The notes beneath the pieces are model-generated. The model saw only the letters and a program-made list of their open reading frames with translations. It was not told the DNA's origin and ran no database searches. From Fomitopsis serialis (Eukaryota > Basidiomycota > Agaricomycetes > Polyporales > Fomitopsidaceae), in contig NW_025954998.1 in NCBI RefSeq assembly GCF_022376445.1, positions 186,001 through 250,000 on the forward strand: a stretch of 64,000 bases of DNA, read 5' to 3'. Both the position numbers and the translations under genes were made by a program. This document shows, in pieces, positions 11,949 through 22,490 of this stretch (position 1 is the first letter of the stretch; each line of letters starts with the position of its first letter).

Positions 11949-13440
11949 AGAGTAGAGTGAATAATGTGGATCAAGCTCCTAGCGGTGTAACAGTACTATC
12001 ATATCATACCCCCTTCAGCGTGTTTGCGACCGTCTGCAATGCTCACCGGTGACAGCTGTGGTCGTGCTAATCTCACCACGGCCCACTGGGACAGGTCGCA
12101 TTGAAGCGGCTTCGGGGAAAGCGCAAAAGGCCGCGACCGCACGTCGACATGACTGTCATGCATAACTTAGGGGTTAGCTACGTTCTTGGGGTCGTTTAGG
12201 CAGAAACTGTCACAATGAAAGTCAATTTGTATCGCCAAATCCGGAAAAAGACATGCCTTATTGGGATGCGATGCCTGACCAAGACAGGAGCAGCTCTTCT
12301 CCTCTCTACTCTCTACTAAGACTCGCAGAACGCTGAAGATGAAAATCCTCCCATCCAATGACCCGGAGGAAAAGTGACGATGTGACTGACTGCATGATGT
12401 GCGGAATCTGTCAAACCCCATATCGTATCTGCACAATCCCTTCGGCCGGGTATCGGGAGTCGCAAGGTCCGGAAGGTGGCCCTGTTTCACGGAAATGCCA
12501 GCGACATAACTTGCTGTATATAAGTCGGAAATGTGACCCGCTAGAAGGACGGGAGCTCTGAGAACCCTCCACACAATTGGGGTGCGCGAGTGACCTGGAA
12601 GCCCGTAAGTAAGGAGCACACAGAGCTCTTGCCGTTGTTTGGGAGCTGAATTTGTAGTTGCGAAGGTACCCGCAGTTCTAGCAGGGTGGACTTCGACGTG
12701 CGCGTGAGAGCTCACATGTGCTCGGAATTACGACAAGTGACGTTGCCAATGGGACTAGACCGCAAGCTATGTATCCAAGTATGGGAGCCTCCGTGAGGTG
12801 CTAAGAAGGATGAAAGTAACGTACGCGCATAGTTGAAGAGAAAACGTACAGGAGTGCGATGGAGGTGAGTGATCGAGAGCGATGTTGTTGGCTCGTCGTA
12901 GGAAATCACGAGCACAGAGATGATCTGGGTTGAAAGGTGCTGCCGCCAAGTGCAACGGGTGCGGGGAACATGGGGCCCCGCTCCGGGACCGTCAACCGCC
13001 CTTGGTGCCATCGGCTATATCAGTACCGGCGGTTCCGTGAAGGACATCATACTGGTGAGCTCGCTCGATGTGCGACGACGAGGACGGGGATGAGGGTGTG
13101 AAGGAGGCTGATATAACACCGTACGGCGAGGTGCAGATCACGCCTGTTTTGGGAGGGCCCGGGAGGGGCATGTGAGGTGGTTGATCGCAGGCGAGGCGTT
13201 GGCCGTGCGATGTTCCCTCGCACTCCTGCTCCCAACGGCCACCCGCACGCTGCGCTCTCTCTGCGCGGGACGGGGCTTGTCTGCTCGCCAGCCTCGCCCC
13301 GGCTCTCTGATCTCTGCCATCGACGGTCTCCCGCAGCGGGCAGAACCGGGTCTGCCTCTGTTCGCCTGCAGTCGCGTGACGCAATTATCGCCTTTTTTGG
13401 AAAGAGCACACTCATGCTGGATGCAGCGATCGCTCCGCTG
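11949..13440. other. Intergenic, upstream region of PEPCK
   Basis: Frames here, such as 182 codons at 12167-12715 on the minus strand, have no recognisable content. The region becomes GC-rich and promoter-like toward 13400. No transposon ends were noticed. Confidence 0.35.
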
Positions 13441-13445
13441 GGCTC

Positions 13446-13452
13446 TTATAAG
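13446..13452 (+). promoter_or_regulatory. TATA-type element of the PEPCK promoter
   Basis: The sequence TTATAAG is followed by a long pyrimidine-rich tract (about 13455-13560), the usual TATA plus CT-box start-site arrangement of strongly expressed basidiomycete genes. The next coding sequence downstream on this strand is PEPCK, 1.2 kb away. Confidence 0.5.
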
Positions 13453-13567
13453 ACCCCCTCTCCACTTCCAACTCCCTCATCCGCCCCTCCCGCGTTTTCC
13501 CACTTGTTTCGCCTCTGCATCCAGCTTCTCAACCAGCCCATACCCCAATTTTGCCCATCTGCAACCG

Positions 13568-14642
13568 GTGAGTACCGAGTCATCTCCCCCCTGTCGTGCT
13601 GTGCGATGTTCCAGACGCTATGGACGCTCGTGTGCTCTGCGACCTATCCACTGCAACGCCCTCCATCGCGTGCGGATAGATGGCGGTGTATTGTACTCAG
13701 CTCTCGGAGTCCATCACCCTAGTATATGCGCCCCCATCGCGTCCTGGGCGCGTCCCGGTGTGTAGTGCCTTCGCCGAGGCGGTCTGTCGCGGAGCAGCGC
13801 GCTATGCCTCTGGCGATCTTCCGGTTCAAGCTTCCAGGGCGTCGTCCTTCGCGTTGGGCCGTTTCCGTCTGTCGCGGCGCTCGTCCAGCATGCAGACATG
13901 CTGTGAGGCGATGTACGCCCTGGCGGGCATGCACCTTTCGTGGAGGTCGCTCGCTCGTGTCTCCCTCCCCATCGATGCGTTCGTTGCACGGCCCGGAAGC
14001 CCATAAATCTTCCTGGGGCCTCCATGATAGATCGCCTATCAAATTGCTGTGCGGCTTTTTGCCCCTACCGAAGGTATTTGCCCCTCCTCCGTACCTCGCA
14101 CTGACCCGGGTTTGCCCGCTGGTCCTTGGCCTGTGTTATCGAACACTGGGCAGTGGTGCATGTATGCAACCTGCCTCAGTCGACGGGCACATCGACATGA
14201 CGGGCGGTACCTACCGCACCTGTTATGGATCTCCTGGAGCCTGCCCCCTCGCGACGTTCACGGGCCAGGATGTTGCGAGTGGAGCATGCATGCACCCTCG
14301 GGTCTCGTCGCGGAACACCTCCTCAGCCACAGTGAATTGATCTTCGCTGATTGGCTTGAGCGAGCGTTGCCAGTAGCACTATCACATGCACCGGTCTGGA
14401 GCAGTCTTCAATGCGGGATCCCGTCCATGTATGCGCGAAGCAACGCACTGGCAGACCGTGTGTAGCCCCGAGTTGCGTCGTGGTAGGTGGTGTATACTCG
14501 GGTTACACAGTATATCTACGTTGATCCCCGCGAGCGTTCTGGTGCGGCGATCTGGCTGCCTCGCAAATTTCCACCTTCATTCCACTTCGGCCTTTTCTTC
14601 AGCATGTCTGAGCTAGTACTGAGACGTCTTGGTCTTGTGCAG
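13568..14642 (+). other. Candidate leader (5' UTR) intron of PEPCK
   Basis: A consensus donor, GTGAGTACC, occurs at 13568 just after the CT-rich start region. A good acceptor, cttgtgcag, ends at 14642, 15 bases before the PEPCK ATG; another, ttttcttcag, ends at 14602. Removing this 1.07 kb would leave a short leader. With the earlier acceptor an in-frame ATG at 14604 would add 18 residues to the N-terminus. The size is far above the 50-60 bp of other introns here, so this is inference. Confidence 0.4.
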
Positions 14643-14657
14643 CATACTGAATCAGCC

Positions 14658-16672
14658 ATGGCCTACCGCACGCCCTACGTGACCCCGCACATTCTCCACA
14701 AGAACTATGCTCAGGCTTTCGATGCCGAGCCGTCCAAGCGTACGCTCACCAGCCACTTCATTCCCGTACTGCAACTGACATTCACTCAGTGGTCGGCCGT
14801 GACTTGGAGTACTTCTCCCAGGCCGGTTTCGACATGGACCGGATTCAGATCAAGCGCAACGCGCCCGTTGCTCAGCTCTACGAAGATGCCATCCGAAATG
14901 AGGGTGCCGTCATCTCCGCGAGCGGTTCGCTGATCAACTTCTCGGGCAAGAAGACGGGGCGCAGCCCAAAGGACAAGCGAATCGTGTACGAGGAGACGAG
15001 CAAGGACGATATTTGGTGGGGGAGCGTCAACATCATGATGGACGAGCGTACGTTCGCGCGTCCGCTCTGTGTGCGAAGGCCTTAGCTGACGCGTCTCTCG
15101 GCTTGACAGACACGTTCGAGATCAACCGTGAGCGCGCCATCGACTACCTCAACACCCGGGACAACGTCTACGTCTTTGACGGGTACGCGGGTGTAAGTGG
15201 CGACGTCATCGCCAAGTGCGGACCAGTGCAGCTGATCCGCTGTTCCCTCTCGCATAGTGGGATCCGAAGTACCGCATCAAGGTCCGTGTCATCTGCGCGC
15301 GGGCTTACCACGCTTTGTTCATGGCAAGTCGTTCCTGTCCCTCGTACCGCTGTGTCGGGTGCTGACGTCACGCGTTGCAGAACAACATGCTCATCCGCCC
15401 GACGGAGGAAGAGTTGTTGGAATTCGGCGAGCCGGACTTCATCATCTACAACGCGGGCCAGTTCCCGGCGAACCGCTTCACGAAGGGTATGAGCAGCACC
15501 ACGTCTGTCGAGATCAACTTCAAGCGTATGGAGATGGTCATCCTCGGCACCGAGTATGCGGGTGAGATGAAGAAGGGTGTCTTCTCTGTCATGGTGCGCG
15601 TCTTCCTTCCCGCCCTATTGAGTGTGACTGACGCCCGTGTGTAGCACTACCTCCAACCGGTCAAGTTCGGCCAGCTCTCGCTGCACTCGTCTGCCAACGT
15701 CGGCATCGAGAACAACGATGTGACCCTTTCTTCGGGTTGTCTGGCACGGGCAAGACGACGCTTTCCGCCGACCCGCGCCGGAAGCTGATCGGCGACGACG
15801 AGCACGTCTGGTCGGACGATGGCGTGTTCAACATCGAGGGCGGGTGCTACGCGAAGTGCGTCAACCTCTCCGCGGAGAAGGAGCCCGAGATCTACAACGC
15901 GGTGCGCTTCGGGAGCATCCTCGAGAACGTCGTGTACAACCCGATCTCGCGCGTGCCCGACTACGACGACGTCAGCATCACGGAGAACACGCGCTGCGCG
16001 TACCCGATCGAGTTCATCCCGAACGCGCAGATCCCGTGCATGGTCAACCGCCAGCCGAGCAACATCATCATGCTCACCTGCGATGCGTTCGGTGTCCTCC
16101 CACCCGTGAGCAAGCTCTCGCCCGAGCAGGCGAGCTACCATTTCCTCGCGGGCTACACTTCGTGAGTTGCCTTGGCTTCATGAGCGAGAACGCACTGATT
16201 TGGCTTAGGAAAACCCCGGACGGAGGACGGCGTCCTCGAGCCATCCCGACCTTCTCGACGTGCTACTCCGCGCCGTTTATCGTCCTGCACCCCGGCGCTA
16301 CGCGAGATGCTCGCGGAGCGCATGTCGAAGAATAACGTCGACTGCTGGCTGATCAACACGGGCTGGACGGGCGGCAAGTACGGGACGGGCAAGCGCTGCC
16401 CGCTCAAGTACACGCGCATGATCGTCGACGCGGTGCACTCGGGCGAGCTCGCCAAGGCGGAGTACGAGACGTTCGGGACGTTCGGCCTCCAGGTCCCCAC
16501 CCACATCGAGGGCGTGCCGCGCGAGCTGCTGAACCCCCGCTTGGCGTGGACGGACAAGGAGGCGTTTGAGAGGGAGGTGAGGAAGCTGGCGGGGATGTTC
16601 CAGAAGGCGTTCGCGCTGTATGAGCAGGACGTGGAGGAGAAGGTCAGGCTTGCGGGCCCGCAGGTGGCGTGA
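14658..16672 (+). CDS. PCK1: Phosphoenolpyruvate carboxykinase (ATP), gluconeogenesis
   Basis: Converts oxaloacetate and ATP to phosphoenolpyruvate, CO2 and ADP in the cytosol. The start at 14658 has a strong context (gccATGG). Exons: 14658-14739, 14790-15047, 15110-15192, 15258-15323, 15381-15593, 15645-16161, 16209-16672, giving about 563 aa, a normal length. Diagnostic motifs include [13 protein letters not shown], the oxaloacetate-binding region [15 protein letters not shown], the kinase-1a P-loop [14 protein letters not shown], and [20 protein letters not shown]. The intron after 15323 uses a GC donor (ATG/GCAAGT). The P-loop exon misses one T near 15727 (CTTTC for CTTTTC), and exon 7 needs about four single bases near 16217, 16246, 16293 and 16304, all in G/C runs. 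In such a conserved enzyme these look like consensus errors. The 3' end is duplicated downstream. Confidence 0.93.
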
Positions 16673-17455
16673 GTCGAGATAGTGGTACTTGTAGCAGCAC
16701 ACTTGGATAGCTATCGAGTAGGAAGACGCTGTATTATGTATTGTATGGTTATACCTGTATTCTGATTGGCAGTGGGCCCGCGTTGCATGTAAACGCTACT
16801 TCCAATCGTTCTTCAAGCTCTCGACGCAAGTGCGCCCATTTCCACGCGTGCGTACTACAACCACGTGCACTCTGGCAATCGACGTCTTAGGTTTAAGAGA
16901 GCTGAGTACAATGGGCGCTGCGAGTCGTTCTCTCCCGCCCTTGGACAGGTTCAGTCTAGACATATACACCTCGCTGGGAATCAGACTGATCTGCTACAAT
17001 CATGCTGTGCGAGCAGGACGTTGAGGAAAAGGTCAGGCTCCGAATTACGGGCCCGCAGGTGGCGTGAGCCTGAGGTTTGGGATATGTATACGTAATAATG
17101 TATGTCGGCGATGGTGGTACTTGTGTCAGTACGCTCAGTGAATAGGTATCGAGTAGGACGCTGTATGACTCCGTATTGTGTGGTTATACCTGTATTCTGA
17201 TTGTCGATGGGTCGCATGTAAGCGCTACATCCAATGTTCTTCTCGATGTAAGTGCTTTCTCAGGCTGCCCGACATAAGGTATGTTCACGCGCGCGTACTA
17301 CGACCTCTTTGGCAATCGACGTCTTAGGTTCAAGAGAGTTGAGTACAATGGGCGCTGCGACGCGTTCTCTTCACCTCCCTGGACAGGTTCAACCTAGACG
17401 TACCCTATTTCGCCGGAGGCTAGACTATTTTGCTACAATGGCCATGTATATGTAC
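16622..17455 (+). repeat. Tandem duplication of the PEPCK 3' end (two units)
   Basis: Unit A (about 16622-17010) holds the last PEPCK codons and 3' flank. Unit B (17011 to about 17455) repeats it, beginning with GAGCAGGACGT and including GGTCAGGCT and GGGCCCGCAGGTGGCGTGAG. Further shared blocks follow in the same order: TATCGAGTAGGA, GTGGTTATACCTGTATTCTG (with one mismatch in unit A), GGCAATCGACGTCTTAGGTT and GAGTACAATGGGCGCTGCGA. Unit B can encode only the PEPCK tail, so it is an unlinked coding remnant. Divergence of roughly a fifth of positions suggests the duplication is not recent. Confidence 0.85.
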
Positions 17456-17639
17456 CCTCGGGCTTAGCCCTCGGTTTGCCCTTGCTTTAACTGTAGCGGT
17501 CTTGCTCTTTTGGAGCTTGAATAGCCTGAAAGTTGAAAGCGTGGGTCAGATCAACTCTGAGGATTCACTGAGTAAAGATCTCATCAGTAAAGATCTCTAT
17601 GTCGCTTCCAATCACATAGGGCCACAGACCTTCTGAAGA

Positions 17640-20000
17640 ACACGATCAACGGATTCTTGACACCTGAGAGGTCAACCCTCCCCAAGACGGGGATGCTTTC
17701 AGTAACAATCTCCTCTCCGATGGACTCTGTATGTGCAAGCCGTGCATGTGACCACGACTCTTGGTCCAGCAACATATTCTTCATCTCCTTCCAGGTCGCT
17801 CTATCGGGGACGCTGAGAGGCGTGGTATTCTGCCAGACCAACCGATCAATTGCACTTCCGAATGGGCGTGCATACGAGAGAAGGTACCTCGACGATTCGC
17901 CATATGGAGCCTACACCGGCATATTGATACATCATACCCCTCTCATTAGAGTTACAGAATGATACATCTTTCACTCTAGATGAGAGGCGTCTGTGGATGT
18001 ATCAGCAATGTATCACGGTCGCCGGGATTGATACATGACAGACCGGTCTCGTTTTGGTAATGAAGCACTGCCCAAAGTGGCAGCTCGGGACTAGCTCGGG
18101 GATATGCGTGCCACCCGAGGCACATCCAAATGAGGCATGGCTGGACATGCCATATCAGGTAGCGCTGACTCAGCTTAATTGAGCGATCCCGGCACACCGG
18201 TTATCGGGTATTACTCCGATACTATTTCGGGCTGGTTCGTCGGCAGCTGCCTAAAAAGGCTCGAACTTGTGGCGCGACGAGCACTCCGGTGACCCAATCC
18301 GGCAACCCCCTACTTGGTAAGGCAACTCGCCGGCTTCTGGGGGCTGCCACCTGATCGGTCCGAGACAGTTATGGAGACAGTGTTTTGCCATAGATGTGAT
18401 GCACTAATCATTGTACTAGGCTAACACCTCGCAGCATGCTTCAAAACATCGCACCAATGGGCGCAGCAAGCTAAGCGCCCAATACCTAATCGAGTAATCA
18501 TTGCCAGATTGGGTCGTGGGCGGCTATTCCGACAACAAAAACATACGCTACAGCACTCTCTGCATTAGAGCACGGACATTCTTCTATACACAGGTGCTCT
18601 ATATAGTGCAAAGGTTTGATTGTTTTCAAAAACTCGCCACTCGAAGACAATGTTGTGTCACACATACCTCGAAGCCTTGTTACATTGTTAGTAATACCAG
18701 TAATCTATGTCAACACTGACTGTTCATTATGGGAATGATTGACTGACTAGTGGAGTAATGTGCTCATGCTTGGTCAGTTGATGTACAATCCTCCTCAGTT
18801 AGAATAGCTCTATGTAGCATATTTCACTCGGAACGCATCCACAAACATATGTTTGGATTCAGCTGACCGCTATTCGGGCTCTGATTGGCTGGGCGATGTT
18901 TTTCTCGCATCTAAACACTTGCTCACATGGATTTAGCGGTTAGAAACATATAAAACATCGTGTGCATAGACCTTGTTGTACTATCAGCATATTCCGAAGC
19001 TTTTTGGTATGTGTAGAGCCATATTACAATGTGCATTGGGATATTCCGCTGTTCTGCGAGCTCCAGCCACAGCTGTTGCCAAATCGGGTATACACGATCG
19101 GGCCGTAATCTCATCCTCGTCCCGGTGCATCCAGTGCATCATTCCTGTGGATCTCAGTCCCGATGAATGTAGGCATGCAAATTGGATTAATACATACCTA
19201 CCAATCTAGCAGTGGCTGTGGAAAACGCATGGAAATGGGCCCGTAGTGTATGATCGCCTAGCTAGCCTGATTTGGTTGCGATCTATACCCGATTCGGCAA
19301 TGTTCGAACTTCAGCGCCTGCGCCGTGCGGCTTCTCGTGCTCCCGGGCTATTTGGCTCCCGAACTGAATGCATCAATAGCGAGCGCGCACAATGATGGAA
19401 TTGTACCCAGTTCATGCCCAATTAGTAGCACTAGACTACTACTAGTAGAGTACATAGTACATACTTACTGGTCCATCAGTACTAACGAGCTGATCCCACA
19501 CATAGCCTGATTAGCTAATGCACTTACTTACCGAATTAGTGCACTTGCTACGAGAGATGATGATGTATCACCTGTCAGCACTCGACACAGCTGATACATC
19601 GCCCAGAGGCCCTGTGAACTACAGCGATTGATGTATCATTTTGTAACTCTAAGTACAGGGGCTGATGTATCACCCTGCCAGCTCTAGGTGCCATATGACC
19701 ATTCTCTTGAGCTCCGGGTATACAATCTTTGCGGTTTCCGTCAACATTGCAACCAGCCTCCGCGGGCTCCGCTTAGCCAGAGCTTCAACGTATACGTCCC
19801 CCACGAACACATATTCTATCTCTTCGACTTCCATCACCTGCCGAAAGATATAAACCCGCTGAGCCTTGGGCTCGGCTGCTTGCTTGCTGGCGGACTCGCT
19901 AATGTTGGGCATGGGGGATTGCATGTGTGGTGGGAAGCGCACGTTGCTCTACTAAGTACTGGCGAGGTGTCAGTACGCCCCATCGACCGGCCGCTACCGG
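17640..20000 (-). pseudogene. Copy 1 of an unrecognised gene family, split by a transposable element
   Basis: The 5' exon lies at about 19698-19942 (KAQRVYIFR, DVYVEALAKRSPRRLV, YPELKRMVIW) and the 3' exon at 17640-17841 (VPDRATWKEMKNMLLDQESW, then GRVDLSGVKNPLIVFF). Copies 2 and 3 at 30.1-32.0 kb have the same order. Here the 5' exon is interrupted inside the codons for Ile-Trp by the 1,783-bp element at 17907-19689. Joining across one target-site copy restores the reading seen in copy 3 (IWRI.E before the intron donor). I do not recognise the family; it has no signal peptide or membrane helix that I can see. The copy cannot make an intact product unless the insert were spliced out. Confidence 0.6.
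17907..19689. mobile_element. Non-autonomous hAT-like DNA transposon, 1,783 bp
   Basis: The element is bounded by perfect 8-bp direct repeats GCCATATG at 17899-17906 and 19690-19697. Copy 3 of the interrupted gene has a single, near-identical site (GCCATATA) at the matching place, which proves insertion. The ends are inverted repeats: left GCCTACACCGGCA then TGATACATCA, right (reverse complement) ACCTAGAGCTGGCA then TGATACATCA, with further matching into TTAGAGTTACA.AATGATACATC, about 55 bp in all. Several more TGATACAT motifs lie just inside both ends, as expected for transposase-binding subterminal repeats. No open frame long enough for a transposase is present. An 8-bp target duplication points to hAT or a related superfamily. 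Confidence 0.82.
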
Positions 20001-20189
20001 CCGCGAAATCCCCGCTGTCCCTGCGCAGAGTGACAGTTTGAGTACCTATGGTGCGGGACGCCTAAGCGCCGCCACTTATGTACAGTGGCCAAATCGACCC
20101 GGCACCGCGTCAATAATAGGACATAAATAATATATATATTCATTTTATGCCACTGCAATGTCCCGCCGTCTGGCAGCACCACAAAAACT

Positions 20190-20367
20190 TTATTTGTTCG
20201 CAATGCACGGATGAGACAAATATTTGAGTGTGCAACAGACTGCCTTGACATGCTCAAGCCACCGAAGAACATCCACTATAACCGAGACCAGCTTGCGGTA
20301 GCACGTAAGGTTGCGAAGAACACTGATCAGTATTGCTTACTATGGCGTACCGTTTGCTGAAAAAATA
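20190..20367 (+). other. Short coding-like remnant at the left edge of the inverted repeat
   Basis: A frame through 20210-20361 reads RMRQIFECATDCLDML, then HYNRDQLAVARKVAKNTDQY, and stops inside the inverted repeat. It resembles an ordinary globular protein rather than random sequence but has no start or partner exon that I can identify. It may be the tail of a gene broken by the island's rearrangement. Confidence 0.25.
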
Positions 20368-22490
20368 ACCTCTATATATATTGTAGTCAGTCAAATATAT
20401 CAAACAGCGAGCGATGGTATCTATAACAAACCGAGTGAAGTCTGCATACTATATGAATCAAACGGCGCGCAATATATCTATAACTCGACTCAGCAATATA
20501 TATATAACTTTGAGTCGACACTTTCATATATATAACTTTCGGGGACCGGCCCGGAGCCGGGGCCGGTATGCCCGCGCCTACAAGCACGGCGCTCCGCTGC
20601 GCCCGGGAGGGTATACGATTTCACACTGTGCCTAGCAAATACGAGTTGAGACTCGTACAAACGCGCGTTGGGAGCTCAGAAATGAATCCCGACACGAAAT
20701 ATGATTTGTGCGCATCGAGCGACACACTCAATGCGGCCGACGACGCGCTTGACCCCTTCAGCGTCGACACGAGCCCGTGTCGATGGCGAGCGCCCTGAGC
20801 GCTAGCGCCCAATGCGGTGCTCTCGACCGCCACCACCACCTCGCCCGCGACCTCGACTTGGGCAGCCACCGCGACTGCCTGACCGACCAGCAAGGCGCGC
20901 GTCCTGTCCTAACGGGCAGGCACGCACGAATCCGCGACTGGCTAGCTGAACTACCGCCAGTTCAGCTAGCGGCGCGTGAAGACACTTCAAGCGGTACCAG
21001 ACCGTCCTCTAGCAGCCCACTCCTCGACTCGGACCCTCTGCGTCTCGACTCTGACGACCCCATATTGACAACCCGCGGCTCTGGCAACACGCGACCAAGC
21101 CGCGCAACCCAGGACTTGCACCACGCATGTGCAAGTCCAGCGCCGAGCGATAGGACCACCCAGAACGGAAGGAACGAGGAGCGAGGAGGCTGCAAGGAGA
21201 ATCCAAAGGAGCAGGGGAATGCGAAAGAGGAGGAGGAGGAAGGGTGCGGCGCGAGTAGAGAAAGCGAGCAGAAAGGCTCGAAGACCAGAGGTACGCCCTT
21301 GTTGCATGTACCCCGCTCGCCGCTGCCCGTTCCAGTGCCCGCACCAGCAGGTGTATCGACGAACGAGAAGCTCGTCGTGCGCTCTGCTGGTCACGAAGAT
21401 GGGATTTCTGCATCTCGGGACAACTCACATGTCGTACCCACTACCCTGCATGGCAACACGGCGGATGCGCAGAACTGCGTGTCCGACGTGCCCATCCTCT
21501 CGCTAGTGCCCTCACCAGCCCGTGTATCGACAACCAACGAGGTACTACGGGACGACCTCCAGACCGTACCCTCCACTTCGCAAGGCGATACGGCGGACGC
21601 GCAGTGCTGCACGTCCGGCGTGTCCCACTCATCTGCGATCGACCGTCGCGTAGTGGGTACGCTGAGCCATTCGCTCGACGTACACACTACCGACCAGCCC
21701 AGAGGCTCGAGGAGTGAAGGCACGCCCTCAATGGAGGTACCTACCTCGACGCCTACTGTTTTGCCAGTGCCCAAGCCCCCGCGCGTATCGACGAACATGG
21801 AGCTCGTCGTGCGCGTTGCTGGCCACGAAGACGGCACGTTATCCGCCTCCCGGGATGACGTTGCAGTTGTACCCGCTGCAAAACACGGCGACACGTCGGA
21901 CGCGCCTCGCTGCACATCTGACGTGCCCCGTCCTTCTGCGACCCACTGCACAGAGGGTACGTCGAGCTTGTCACTCGATGTACACACTGTCGACGAGCAC
22001 AACAACGCGTCTGGCGTACTCGAGGAAGTACCCAGCGTGTCATTCGATCCTACACATGGGATCGACGCGGTCGAGGCACACTTCACGACAGTGACCCCGG
22101 TACGCATGTCACCAGCTTCAGTGCCCATGTCGGAAGGCCACACCACGAACAATGAGTTTGTTGTGTGCCTCCCCGACGTCAAGAACAGGGCATTGGACTG
22201 GTGCAGTAGCACAACCATTGTGCCTGCTGTTCTCACTTCGCGAGACGGCGTGTCCGGAGAGTCTCTTGGCTATCCCAGGCTGCCTCCCTCTACCCTGCTA
22301 CCATTGCAGACTGCGGATACGTCGAGCCCATCGCTCGATGTACCCGCCACTGCTATCTCTGTCTCGCATACCAGCGTATCCGGAGAGCCTCATAGCTCTA
22401 CCGGGATACCCAATTCACAACCCATATCGGCGCATACGTGCCCAGTACCCGCACCTGCAAACGGTACAACGAATAACGAGGTCGTTGTAC
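20341..22490 (+). repeat. Left arm of a long inverted repeat
   Basis: Read on the plus strand this arm matches the minus strand of 28124-30105. The outer end is nearly identical for 28 bases (TATGGCGTACCGTTTGCTG, then seven A and a T-A-A in both). AT-rich blocks follow with TATATATA and GTCGACACTTTCATATAT, then CTTTCGG and a GC-rich imperfect palindrome (ACCGGCCCGG on the left, CCGGGGCCGGT facing it), and then the Ser/Thr-rich coding part. Similarity continues, with indels, to about 22490. No clear target-site duplication flanks the outer ends. Confidence 0.72.

Noticed and set aside
12167..12715. 182-codon minus-strand frame
   Set aside because: Reads as random composition in an intergenic stretch, with no family features.
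14658..16672. PEPCK as a pseudogene because of its frame breaks
   Set aside because: All breaks are single-base losses in homopolymers, splice sites and active-site motifs are intact, and other housekeeping genes show the same pattern.
21391..22236. 281-codon minus-strand frame inside the left arm
   Set aside because: Antisense shadow of the Ser/Thr-rich plus-strand frame; its repeats merely mirror that coding sequence.
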